A stretch of 64,000 nt of DNA from Acidobacteriota bacterium (GTDB taxonomy: Bacteria > Acidobacteriota > Vicinamibacteria > Vicinamibacterales > UBA2999), in the NCBI GenBank assembly GCA_947482665.1, contig CANKJK010000007.1:124001-188000 (forward strand), in the 5' to 3' direction. Position 1 is the stretch's first letter. Each line of letters opens with the position of its first letter. Position numbers and translations under genes: made by a program. The notes beneath the pieces are model-generated. The model was not told the DNA's origin. It searched no databases and saw nothing but the letters and a program-made list of their open reading frames with translations. Below, one piece after another: positions 9,482 through 17,439 of this stretch.

Positions 9482-10408
9482 TCAGGCCCCGAGCAGGGCA
9501 TCGATCGCCGCAACATCACCAGGCTCGCACACACTGGCGACCACGGCGCCCGGGAGAATCTTGCGCACGAGACCCGCCAGGACCGTCCCAGGGCCGACTT
9601 CGATGAACGTCGTGACACCGAGGGCACCCAGACGGCGCACCACGGCCTCCCAACGCACAGGGGCCACCACCTGGCGCACCAGCGCATCAATGACACCAGC
9701 CGCATCGTCCCGGGGAGCCGCATCGACATTGACGACGACCGGCACCGCGGGGTTCACCACCGCCACCGCCCGCAGTTCGGGTTCCAGGCGATCCGAGGCC
9801 GGCTGCATGAGCGCACAGTGAAACGGCGCGCTCACCGGCAGCGGCAGCACCCGACGTGCACCGCGGGCCTTCGCCGCCTCGCCCGCTCGCGCCACTGCCG
9901 CCGTGGCACCAGCGATGACGACCTGCCCGCCGCCATTGATATTGGCCGGAGACACCACCTCGCCCTGCGACGCTTCGGCACACGCCGCCGAGACGCCGTC
10001 TTCATCCAGACCAAGTACCGCGGCCATCGCGCCCTCACCAACGGGCACGGCTTCCTGCATATACCGCCCACGGTTTCTGACAAGCCGCACGGCATCACCG
10101 AAAGCCAGCGACCCGGCTGCGACGTTGGCTGAGTATTCACCCAGGCTGTGGCCCGCCACGAATGAGGGCCGCAGCCCCCTGGCCGCCAACACGCGAAACG
10201 CCGCCGTGCTGACCGTCAGAATGGCCGGCTGGGTGTTCTCCGTCAGTGTCAGAGCCTCTGCCGGTCCGTCGAAAATCACCCGGCGCAGCCCCGGCAGGGC
10301 CGCATCGGCTTCATCGAAAACCGCCCGCGCTTCAGGAAACGCGTCAGCAAGGGCCCGCCCCATCCCGACCTTCTGCGACCCCTGGCCGGGGAATACGCAC
10401 GCAATCAT
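9482..10408 (-). CDS. fabD: Malonyl-CoA-ACP transacylase
   Basis: 308 residues, standard FabD length. Loads malonyl groups from CoA to ACP. GQGSQKVGMG opens the protein, the nucleophilic serine lies in GHSLGEYSA (about residues 90-98), and the catalytic His in SAPFHCALM. C-terminal EVGPGTVLAGLVRKI is characteristic. It directly follows rpmF; plsX and fabH, which often intervene, are absent here. Confidence 0.95.
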   Translation of the reverse strand: MIACVFPGQGSQKVGMGRALADAFPEARAVFDEADAALPGLRRVIFDGPAEALTLTENTQPAILTVSTAAFRVLAARGLRPSFVAGHSLGEYSANVAAGSLAFGDAVRLVRNRGRYMQEAVPVGEGAMAAVLGLDEDGVSAACAEASQGEVVSPANINGGGQVVIAGATAAVARAGEAAKARGARRVLPLPVSAPFHCALMQPASDRLEPELRAVAVVNPAVPVVVNVDAAPRDDAAGVIDALVRQVVAPVRWEAVVRRLGALGVTTFIEVGPGTVLAGLVRKILPGAVVASVCEPGDVAAIDALLGA

Positions 10409-10421
10409 GCAGTGCGGATGT

Positions 10422-10604
10422 CTACTCTTCGTCGACCGGGCGGACCTGGCGCGCGCGGTAGAAACCGCAGTGCGGGCACACCTGGTGCGGGGCCTTCGGC
10501 TCCTTGCACTGGGGGCAGATATTGGTCGTCGCCGGCGTCAGCGCGTCGTGGGTGCGCCGCTTGGCGGTACGGGTCTTCGAATGGCGTCGTTTTGGATTAG
10601 GCAT
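10422..10604 (-). CDS. rpmF: 50S ribosomal protein L32
   Basis: 60 residues, basic N-terminus MPNPKRRHSKTRTAKRR and a zinc ribbon formed by CPQC (about residues 35-38) and CPHC (48-51), the Zn-binding form of L32. Its ATG overlaps the yceD stop codon by 8 bp, the usual coupled yceD-rpmF arrangement. Confidence 0.96.
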   Translation of the reverse strand: MPNPKRRHSKTRTAKRRTHDALTPATTNICPQCKEPKAPHQVCPHCGFYRARQVRPVDEE

Positions 10605-11121
10605 CGTGGGTACTCATCGACTTCAGCGCGGCCAGTCGGGGATCCTCCCAAACCTGCTTGCAGCCGCAAACTGACAGGTTCAGGTTCGTGCCGCACTGGG
10701 GGCACAGTCCTTTGCAGTCCTCTATGCAGAGAGGCTTCATCGGGAGCGCCAGGTAGAACTGCTCCCGGACCAGCTCGCCCAGGTCGATCTGATCGTCCTG
10801 GTAGTAGCTCGTTTCAAGATCGTCATCCTCGACCTCCTGCTCGACCACCGCGGAGGCTTCCGTGTGCGGAAGATACAGATGGTCGAACCGCAGGTCCACC
10901 GGCACGCGAAAGGGTTCCAGGCACCGGCTGCAGTCCAGTTCCATCTCACCCTTGACCGTGCCGGTCAACCGGAACCGCGTGTGGTCCTTGTGGACGCCGC
11001 AGATCAGCCGCACTGGCGCCACCACCCGATAGGCCTCTCCCTCCTGGGACAGGTCCGCGGGCTGTAGCGTGCGATCGAGGTCGTCGTTCGACTTCCGGAT
11101 GCGGGTTAGGTCCAGCAACAT
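10597..11121 (-). CDS. YceD/DUF177 family protein
   Basis: 174 residues. DUF177 proteins accompany L32 and fatty-acid genes and have been linked to 23S rRNA accumulation in some bacteria and plants. Visible are the CSRCLEPF block (about residues 65-72) and the C-terminal CPQCGTNLN with CIEDCKG and CGC, forming a cysteine-rich metal-binding tail. Acidic residues are concentrated at 85-110. The end overlaps rpmF by 8 bp, so translation is coupled. First gene of the fab operon. Confidence 0.9.
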   Translation of the reverse strand: MLLDLTRIRKSNDDLDRTLQPADLSQEGEAYRVVAPVRLICGVHKDHTRFRLTGTVKGEMELDCSRCLEPFRVPVDLRFDHLYLPHTEASAVVEQEVEDDDLETSYYQDDQIDLGELVREQFYLALPMKPLCIEDCKGLCPQCGTNLNLSVCGCKQVWEDPRLAALKSMSTHDA

Positions 11122-11166
11122 GAGGATTTGCCCTGCACCGCCCCACTCGGGGAAGGCAGACTGGAC

Positions 11167-11172
11167 ATTATA
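11167..11172 (-). promoter_or_regulatory. Candidate -10 box for the yceD-rpmF-fab operon
   Basis: A perfect TATAAT on the minus strand lies 45 bp before the yceD start in the only sizeable gap upstream. No good -35 hexamer is seen 16-18 bp further up (best CTGTCC/ACTGTC), so the site may depend on an activator. The rest of the 11122-11305 gap shows no gene. Confidence 0.45.
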
Positions 11173-11305
11173 GCGTGGGAATGGCGCCGGACAGTAGCGC
11201 CAACCCCTTGCGAGCCTTGGACATGGGTGGCGACGGCGCCGCTAGCGGGTCCTGTCCGCGAACAGCCCCGGAGGCGCAGCCCTGGCGCCCCACCCCAGAG
11301 CGGGG

Positions 11306-12361
11306 CTACGAGAGATCGGCCACCGGCCCGACCCACGGCTTCGGGATGAACAACCGCTCGAACAGGCCGACGGCATACCGATCCGTCATTCCGGCCAGAA
11401 AGTCCTTCGTGGCGACATCCAACCCGTCGGCCTCGATCGCTCGGGCCTCCAGAAACGCCTCCGGCCGCTCCTGGACCTTCTCCCACAGGCCACCGAGAAT
11501 CCCGGCGGCCTTCCGGAACTCCGACGTCCCCTCCTCGTTCTCGTAGACCGCTTCAAACAGAAACCGCCGCATGTCGAGCGTGGCCCGCAGCACGGGCGGG
11601 CTCATCCGGATCTCGGTCATGCCCCCGGCCTGGGTCTCGTGCACCACATCCCGGACCATCTGGCCGATCCGGGCCGAGGAGGTGTCACCCAACACTCCGA
11701 CGGCATCCATGGGCAGGTCGGCTTCCCGGAGTAGTCCCGCGCGCACGGCGTCTTCGATGTCGTGGTTCACATACGCCACCAGGTCCGCCACCCGCATGAT
11801 CTGGCCTTCCAATGTTTTGGACTGCTTGGATGCGGGCAGGCCAACCGGGGCGCCATCCTTCCCCTTGGAGTGGTGCGCAATCCCGTCCAGCACCTCCCAG
11901 GTCAGGTTGAGGCCCCGCCCCCCGTGCTCGAGTTTCTGGACCACCCGAAGGCTCTGCACGTAATGGTTGAATCCCCCCGGCATCAGATCGCCGAGGACCC
12001 GCTCTCCCGCGTGGCCGAAGGGCGGATGCCCAAGGTCGTGGCCAAGTGCAATCGCCTCGGTCAATTCCTCGTGGAGCCACAGCGCCTTGGCGATCGTGCG
12101 GGCGATCTGTGAGACCTCCAGCGTGTGCGTCAGGCGCGTGCGGTAGTGGTCCCCTGTCGGCGCAAAGAAGACCTGCGTCTTGTGCTTGAGCCGGCGGAAC
12201 GCCTTGCAGTGGATGATCCGGTCGCGATCATGCTGGAACGCGGGACGCACGTCGTCTTCGGCCTCGGGATGCACGCGGCCACGGGACTCGGCACTCTTGG
12301 CCGCCTGCGGCGCGAGCACGTCCCGCTCACGCGCTTCCAGCGCTTCACGAATGGTGGGCAT
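11306..12361 (-). CDS. dgt: Deoxyguanosinetriphosphate triphosphohydrolase-like HD protein
   Basis: 351 residues. HD-superfamily dNTPase that splits dGTP to deoxyguanosine and triphosphate. Metal-binding residues are visible in RLTHTLEVSQIAR and GHDLGHPPFGHAGE, with a further HD-type Asp in YVNHDIEDA. FNHYVQSLRVVQKLE and HHSKGKDG also fit the family. ATG 12361 lies within the end of deoB (17-bp overlap), with only a distant GGAG. Last gene of the tonB-like to dgt run. dGTPase beside phosphopentomutase suggests deoxynucleoside turnover. Confidence 0.88.
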   Translation of the reverse strand: MPTIREALEARERDVLAPQAAKSAESRGRVHPEAEDDVRPAFQHDRDRIIHCKAFRRLKHKTQVFFAPTGDHYRTRLTHTLEVSQIARTIAKALWLHEELTEAIALGHDLGHPPFGHAGERVLGDLMPGGFNHYVQSLRVVQKLEHGGRGLNLTWEVLDGIAHHSKGKDGAPVGLPASKQSKTLEGQIMRVADLVAYVNHDIEDAVRAGLLREADLPMDAVGVLGDTSSARIGQMVRDVVHETQAGGMTEIRMSPPVLRATLDMRRFLFEAVYENEEGTSEFRKAAGILGGLWEKVQERPEAFLEARAIEADGLDVATKDFLAGMTDRYAVGLFERLFIPKPWVGPVADLS

Positions 12362-13526
12362 GGGACACCAAGCTCTCCAGGAAACTCTCTCCGTGGGCCA
12401 TCGGCCCCACGGAAAAGATCTCGGCCACCGTCTGACCGAGATCGGCAAAGGTTGAGCGGGTGCCGAGGTCGACACCTGCCGGAACACGGGGACCGACCGC
12501 CAGCACCGGCACGTATTCCCGCGAGTGATCTGTGCTGGGCGTTGTGGGGTCGTTTCCGTGGTCGGCCGTGATCACCAGCAGGTCATCCTGCCGCAACTGG
12601 CCAAGCACCGGCCCGAGCCAGGCATCGAACAGTTCGAGGTTCGCGGCGTAGCCTGACGGGTCGTTCCGGTGTCCGTACTGCGTGTCGAAATCCACAAGGT
12701 TCGCGAACACCAACCCCCGCTCGACCTCCGCCATGGCGCGGCTCAGATGCGCCATGCCTTCCGCATCGTTCGCCTGATGCCACGCGTGGGGGATCGCCCG
12801 CCCGGCAAAGAGATCCTGTACCTTGCCGATGGCCAGCACCGGTACGGCCGCGGCACTCAGGCGATCGAGCACGGTTTCCTGAAACGGCTGCAAGGCATAG
12901 TCATGACGGTTCGCCGTGCGGGTAAAGGCGCCTGGCTCTCCGACAAACGGGCGGGCAATGACCCGGCCCACGCCCATGCCGAGTCCTACGAGTTCGAACG
13001 CCGTTTCACAGATTCGGTACTGCTCCGCAATCGGGATCACCCCTTCATGCGCGGCAATCTGAAAGACGCTGTCGGCCGACGTGTAGACGATTGGCCGGCC
13101 CGTCCGGATGTGTTCGGACCCCAGCGCGTCGATGATGGCCGTCCCCGACGCCACGACATTGCCGATCGTGCCACGCCCGATCCGGCGCTCAAACTCCGCG
13201 ATGACCTCCGGCGGGAAGCCGGCCGAAAAGGTCGGGAACGGACGCTCCAGCACGACGCCCATCATCTCCCAGTGGCCGGTGACCGAGTCCTTGCCCGGCG
13301 ACCGCTCCGCCATGCGTCCGAACGCACCGCGCGGGACCGACGTGGGTGCCCCACCGATAGCCGCCACCCGGTCAAGACCCAATGATCGCAGCGCCGGAAT
13401 CCGCAGTGGAATCCGCGCGGCGATGTTGCCGAGCGTGTCGCTGCCGTCGTCGCCGTAGACAGCGGCGTCCGGGAGCGCCCCCGCGCCGACGCTGTCGAGC
13501 ACAATCACGATGACGCGGGCAAACAC
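12345..13526 (-). CDS. deoB: Phosphopentomutase
   Basis: 393 residues, alkaline-phosphatase-fold enzyme interconverting (deoxy)ribose 1- and 5-phosphate. Metal and phospho-residue motifs: VIVIVLDSVGAGALPDA at the N-terminus, the DTLGNIA segment bearing the phosphorylated Thr, TGHWEMMG, DTQYGHRNDP and the two-metal site ITADHGNDP with STDHSREYVP. GTG at 13526 begins 14 bp after the hfq stop and has no strong ribosome site, so coupling to hfq is likely. Confidence 0.95.
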   Translation of the reverse strand: MFARVIVIVLDSVGAGALPDAAVYGDDGSDTLGNIAARIPLRIPALRSLGLDRVAAIGGAPTSVPRGAFGRMAERSPGKDSVTGHWEMMGVVLERPFPTFSAGFPPEVIAEFERRIGRGTIGNVVASGTAIIDALGSEHIRTGRPIVYTSADSVFQIAAHEGVIPIAEQYRICETAFELVGLGMGVGRVIARPFVGEPGAFTRTANRHDYALQPFQETVLDRLSAAAVPVLAIGKVQDLFAGRAIPHAWHQANDAEGMAHLSRAMAEVERGLVFANLVDFDTQYGHRNDPSGYAANLELFDAWLGPVLGQLRQDDLLVITADHGNDPTTPSTDHSREYVPVLAVGPRVPAGVDLGTRSTFADLGQTVAEIFSVGPMAHGESFLESLVSHAHHS

Positions 13527-13540
13527 CGACAGGTCCGTGC

Positions 13541-13801
13541 TCAGGCGTGATGGGTCGAGAAGTAGTTGGCGACGGAGCGCTGCGAATCGATGGTCGCGAT
13601 CGCGTGTTTGAAGAGCAGCTGATCCGCGCCGTTGGTCTCGACGATGATCGCAAACCGATCAAAATTCTTGATGCGAGCTTCGAATGACCGCCCGTCCAGG
13701 AGATGGAGCACGACCGGCAGCCGTTCACGGCGCGCATAGTTCAGGAAGACATCCTGAATATTGGGCTGCCCGGCGGCTTTGGTATCAGGTGCGTTCGCCA
13801 T
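13541..13801 (-). CDS. hfq: RNA chaperone Hfq
   Basis: 86 residues. Sm-fold hexameric RNA chaperone for small-RNA regulation. Sm1 includes NIQDVFLNYARRERLPV with the LDGRSFEARIKNFD strand region, and Sm2 is LFKHAIATI (KH motif present). The C-terminal tail is short, unlike that of gamma-proteobacteria. Its ATG directly abuts the miaA stop (TAAATG). The miaA-hfq pairing is the classical arrangement. Confidence 0.97.
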   Translation of the reverse strand: MANAPDTKAAGQPNIQDVFLNYARRERLPVVLHLLDGRSFEARIKNFDRFAIIVETNGADQLLFKHAIATIDSQRSVANYFSTHHA

Positions 13802-14752
13802 TTAGTGAGACTGCCCTTCCAGAGAAATCCCGCGTGCGCGAAGCGCGCTCAGCGCGGCGTGAAGTGTAGGCTCTGACTCACCAGGGCCGTCCAGCCAGAC
13901 CAGAGTAGGCTCTTTGCGGAACCAGATCAACTGACGGCGCGCGTAGCGCCGGTTCTCCTGCACGATGAGCGCGCGCGTGGCTGGCTCATCTCGCACGCCG
14001 GCACGCAGCTCCATCACCTGGCGGTACACGAGCCCGCCAAAGGGTCGTGCATCGGCTGGCACGCCCGACGCCAGAAGACCCTCGACCTCGCCCATGATTC
14101 CGCGCGCGAACTGTGCCTCGACCCGGCGGGTGATCCGCTCCTCGGCGAGCGCCATCGGGATGCGCACACCCAAGGCCACGACGTGGCAGTCCGTGATGAG
14201 CGACGCCGTCTCCGCGAAGTGCTCCGACAGGACCCGCCCCGTCAGCCTGTAGACCTCGAGCGCCCGCACCAGCCGCAGCCGATCGCGGGGCATGATGCGC
14301 GCGGCCGAGACGGGATCAACGCGGCCCAGCCAGCGATGGAGGGCCTCAGGGCCTCGCCGCTTGGCCACGCGGACCAGGCGTGCGCGGAGTGCCTCGTCGG
14401 CGGCCGGCCCAGGAAAGAGTCCCCGCGTCAGCGCCCGGAAGTAGAACCCCGTTCCGCCGACAAGCACAGGAAGCCGCCCACGCGCGTGCATGTCTCGGAT
14501 CAGAGCGGCCGCGTCACGGGCATAGCGCGCTGCCGAGTAGACCTCGCGCGGGTCGGCCACATCGATCAGGTGATGTGGAATGCCCTGCTGTTCGGAGACG
14601 GCCACTTTGTCGGTGCCGATATCAAAGCCGCGATACACCGCCGTCGAGTCGCAGTTGATGATTTCGCCACCCAGGCGCGCAGCCAGCGCCATCCCGAGCG
14701 CACTCTTCCCGCAGGCCGTTGGACCCAGCACCGCGACCACCGGACCGGCCAC
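13802..14752 (-). CDS. miaA: tRNA dimethylallyltransferase
   Basis: 316 residues; adds the isopentenyl group to A37 of tRNAs reading UNN codons. Walker-type GPTACGKSALGMALA near the N-terminus, INCDSTAVYRGFDIGTDK with the substrate-binding Asp, GGTGFYFRAL, and the tRNA-binding YARRQLIWFRKEP. GTG 14752 starts 2 nt after the stop of the 25-codon ORF, and an AGGAG inside that ORF serves as its ribosome site. Confidence 0.96.
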   Translation of the reverse strand: MAGPVVAVLGPTACGKSALGMALAARLGGEIINCDSTAVYRGFDIGTDKVAVSEQQGIPHHLIDVADPREVYSAARYARDAAALIRDMHARGRLPVLVGGTGFYFRALTRGLFPGPAADEALRARLVRVAKRRGPEALHRWLGRVDPVSAARIMPRDRLRLVRALEVYRLTGRVLSEHFAETASLITDCHVVALGVRIPMALAEERITRRVEAQFARGIMGEVEGLLASGVPADARPFGGLVYRQVMELRAGVRDEPATRALIVQENRRYARRQLIWFRKEPTLVWLDGPGESEPTLHAALSALRARGISLEGQSH

Positions 14753-14754
14753 GT

Positions 14755-14832
14755 TCAGCTCCTGATGAGGACGTAGACGGCCAGCACCGTGAGCAACACA
14801 AGCAGACCGAGCTGCTGGGCGCGGGTGGGCAT
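14755..14832 (-). CDS. 25-residue predicted single-pass membrane peptide between tonB-like gene and miaA
   Basis: Short frame of 25 codons. Residues 1-7 are polar with Arg4, about 8-23 form one strongly hydrophobic helix rich in Leu and Val, and Arg-Ser ends the chain. Its ATG overlaps the stop of the tonB-like gene (TGATG), and its stop lies 2 nt before the miaA GTG, so it fills the 79-bp gap exactly. It may be a real microprotein, or a reinitiation relay that couples miaA translation. I recognise no family. Confidence 0.45.
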   Translation of the reverse strand: MPTRAQQLGLLVLLTVLAVYVLIRS

Positions 14833-15776
14833 CAGTTTCCCGGGTCTTCGTTGTAGTAGAAGGTCACGGTAAAGAGCGCCTTCTCGGTTGGGTATTCCGG
14901 CGGCAAGGGTTCGGTGGGGTTCGACGTCAGGACGGCGTTGTACGCAGCCTTGTTGAAGGCGTCCACAGGAGACGGCGCCACGATGGAGATATCCGTAATC
15001 CGTCCGTCCTTATGGATATTGAACTGCAGCACCACGCGGCCCTTGAGCAGCCACGCCGCATTCGGGACAAACCAGTTGCGCTTCACCTGGGACACGAAGC
15101 GCCGGATCCACGGTCCGAACTCCACGCCCTTCGTATCGAACTGAATCGCCGCACCGGGTTGACCCGCGCCGCCCTGCGGATTGTCGAACGTCCCGTTCTG
15201 GACGTATTTCTCCAGATTCTTGAGTGCGTCACCGAGGGGGCTCCCGCCCGAGAGCTTGCCCAGTGTGCGGGGCCGTGTGTAGCCGGTATCGGCCTGCGGC
15301 AGCGGCTTCATCGTGTCCTGCTGCGCACTGGGGTTCGGCGACACCTCAGGCTGAGGCGGTTCGTTGGGGACACCGCGCGCAATCCTGGATTCCTCATGCC
15401 GCTCGGGAGTCGTGCCCTTCGCATAGGGCATCGGATTGGTCGCCTTCGGTGGCGCGGCCGGGGCCTGCGCGACCCGATCCTTATCGGAGAGTTCGCCGCG
15501 CTCCGGCGCCTTCTTGGCCTGCATGTCGACCTTGGGCCGGACGAAGACGAAGGTGCGGTTCTCGCGCTGCCGCTCCCGCGCGGCTTGTAGTTCCGCCTGC
15601 CGGCGCTGGAGATCCTCCGGACTCGGCTGGAAAAACGGCAACTTCGGGCCGAAGATCATCGCCAGCACGAGCACCACGTGCGCGATGACCGACATCATCA
15701 CGCCCTCGCGCTTGGAGATGGCGGAACCCACCTCCACTTCGTCTTGGAAGCGCTCGTCGATGTCGAATCTGATCAC
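14832..15776 (-). CDS. TonB-family energy-transducing protein
   Basis: 314 residues. A cytosolic N-terminus of about 27 residues precedes one transmembrane helix (SVIAHVVLVLAMIFGP, about 29-44). A charged, Pro-rich periplasmic spacer spans about 50-200. The C-terminal TonB-like domain has VVLQFNIHKDGRITDISI and FNKAAYNAVL. Similar proteins occur in Acidobacteriota with Oar-type TonB receptors such as the one at 37.5-40.4 kb. Start is GTG 15776 with no Shine-Dalgarno; a TATACT at 15792-15797 would give a leader of only about 9 nt. ExbB/ExbD are not in the window. Confidence 0.82.
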   Translation of the reverse strand: MIRFDIDERFQDEVEVGSAISKREGVMMSVIAHVVLVLAMIFGPKLPFFQPSPEDLQRRQAELQAARERQRENRTFVFVRPKVDMQAKKAPERGELSDKDRVAQAPAAPPKATNPMPYAKGTTPERHEESRIARGVPNEPPQPEVSPNPSAQQDTMKPLPQADTGYTRPRTLGKLSGGSPLGDALKNLEKYVQNGTFDNPQGGAGQPGAAIQFDTKGVEFGPWIRRFVSQVKRNWFVPNAAWLLKGRVVLQFNIHKDGRITDISIVAPSPVDAFNKAAYNAVLTSNPTEPLPPEYPTEKALFTVTFYYNEDPGN

Positions 15777-15815
15777 GGAGGGGACGGGAAAAGTATAGAC
15801 GGCGGGGCCGCCGGC

Positions 15816-16568
15816 CTACCGTGACACATCCGTGACAACGGCAGGGGGCGCGGTGGCCATGTAGAGATAGACGATGCCGAGGGTCAAAGGGACTGCCCTG
15901 ACGTCAAGAAACCCCGCCGCCCGCAATGTCTGGCAGAACACCTCAGGCGGTGGAAAGTTCGACACCGACGCCGGCAGATACGAGTACGCCACGCCGTGCC
16001 CTGAAATCAGCCGCCCCACCCGGGGCAGCACATGCCGGAAGTACCACCGGTAGAGCACGGCCAGACCCGGCAGCCGGGGTTCTCCGAATTCCAGAATCGC
16101 AAGCCGACCGCCGGGCCGAAGCACCCGGACCATCTCGTGGCAGGCCACTTCCGGACGCTCCACATTCCGGATGCCGAATGCCACCGTCACGCCGTCCACC
16201 GTGCCCGAAGCCGCCGGCAGCGACGTCGCGTCGCCGCGTAGGAGCGTAATCCGCCCGGCTTCTCCGGCCTGCGCGATCTTGCCGTGCCCGATCGCCAGCA
16301 TCGCCCCGGCGAAATCAACCCCGACCACCCTCCCAACAGCATCGGCCGCCCGCGCCTGCAAGGCCACATCCGCCGTGCCGCAGCAGACATCAAGCAGGAC
16401 CGCATCGCTGCGCAGGCCCAGTGACCGGATCGCGCGGCTCCGCCAGTACCGATCGATCCCTGCGCTCAGTACGCGATTGAGCAGGTCATAGCGCGGAGCA
16501 ATCGCATCGAACATGCCGGAGATCCGGTCCGGCGACTTCTCCACGGAAACAGGGGGCACTGCGGACAT
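15816..16568 (-). CDS. menG: Demethylmenaquinone/ubiquinone methyltransferase
   Basis: 250-residue UbiE/MenG class I SAM methyltransferase acting in the last step of menaquinone synthesis. FDAIAPRYDLLNRVLSAG near the N-terminus, LLDVCCGTADVALQA as SAM motif I, GVTVAFGIRNVERPE, and VLRPGGRLAILEFGEP are diagnostic. Futalosine genes lie upstream in the same direction, so the product should be menaquinone. It is 16 bp after the prenyltransferase gene. Confidence 0.94.
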   Translation of the reverse strand: MSAVPPVSVEKSPDRISGMFDAIAPRYDLLNRVLSAGIDRYWRSRAIRSLGLRSDAVLLDVCCGTADVALQARAADAVGRVVGVDFAGAMLAIGHGKIAQAGEAGRITLLRGDATSLPAASGTVDGVTVAFGIRNVERPEVACHEMVRVLRPGGRLAILEFGEPRLPGLAVLYRWYFRHVLPRVGRLISGHGVAYSYLPASVSNFPPPEVFCQTLRAAGFLDVRAVPLTLGIVYLYMATAPPAVVTDVSR

Positions 16569-16584
16569 GGCGTCTCGAACCCAA

Positions 16585-17439
16585 TCAGCTGACGAACCAG
16601 AGCGCGCCAGCGGTGCTGAGGAAATAGGCGATCCCGACCCACCCGTTGAGATCGAACGCGCGCTTCACCTGCGACAGGTCGTCTGCGCTCACCAGAGACT
16701 GCTCGTACACGAGCAGGAGGGCGACCAGACCGACGCCGGCGAGATAGCCGATCGGCAGGCCGGCCACCGGTTGCAGCGCGGCCATCACCATGACGGTCGC
16801 CACGTGCATGACGCGGGAGAGCGCAATCGCCCCCGCGACACCAAAACGGGTGGGCATGGATCGCAAGCCCTGGGCGCGGTCGAATTCCACATCCTGACAG
16901 GCGTAGAGGATGTCAAAGCCGCCCACCCACAGGCCGATGGCCAGCGCGAGCAGCCACGGCTCCCAGCCCGCTCCTCCGCCGGCGGCCAGCCAGCCCCCGA
17001 CCGGGGCCACGGCCATCGCCAGCCCCAGGAACAATTGCGTGTACGCCGTGTAGCGCTTCGCGAGTGAGTACCAGAACACAATCCCAAGCGCCACCGGCGA
17101 GAGCCACCCGCACAGCGCGCTCAGGCGGAACGCCACAGCCACAAACCCAGCGCTCGCGACGAGGACAAACGCCACCGCTTCACCCGCAGTCATGGCCCCG
17201 CGCGGCAACTCCCGCCCGGCCGTGCGGGGATTCAGCGCATCGAACCGCGCATCGACCAGCCGGTTGAACCCCATCGCCGCGCTGCGCGCCGCCACCATCG
17301 CCAGCACGATCCACACGCCCTGCATCGGGCTGAACGGGCGAGTCCGCCAGGCGAGCAGCGCGCCGGTGAGCGCAAACGGCAGGGCAAACACGGTATGGCT
17401 GACCCGGACGAACGACAGGTAGGTTCGCAGTTTACCCAT
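16585..17439 (-). CDS. mqnP: UbiA-family prenyltransferase, probably MqnP (1,4-dihydroxy-6-naphthoate polyprenyltransferase)
   Basis: 284-residue integral membrane prenyltransferase with about eight hydrophobic helices. The first Asp-rich motif is visible in AMGFNRLVDARFDALNPRT (NxxxDxxxD type), the second in DILYACQDVEFDRAQGL. Sequence alone resembles 4-hydroxybenzoate prenyltransferase UbiA; the futalosine neighbours argue for the naphthoate substrate. Overlaps the deaminase gene by 8 bp and precedes menG, so prenylation and methylation are co-expressed. Confidence 0.85.
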   Translation of the reverse strand: MGKLRTYLSFVRVSHTVFALPFALTGALLAWRTRPFSPMQGVWIVLAMVAARSAAMGFNRLVDARFDALNPRTAGRELPRGAMTAGEAVAFVLVASAGFVAVAFRLSALCGWLSPVALGIVFWYSLAKRYTAYTQLFLGLAMAVAPVGGWLAAGGGAGWEPWLLALAIGLWVGGFDILYACQDVEFDRAQGLRSMPTRFGVAGAIALSRVMHVATVMVMAALQPVAGLPIGYLAGVGLVALLLVYEQSLVSADDLSQVKRAFDLNGWVGIAYFLSTAGALWFVS

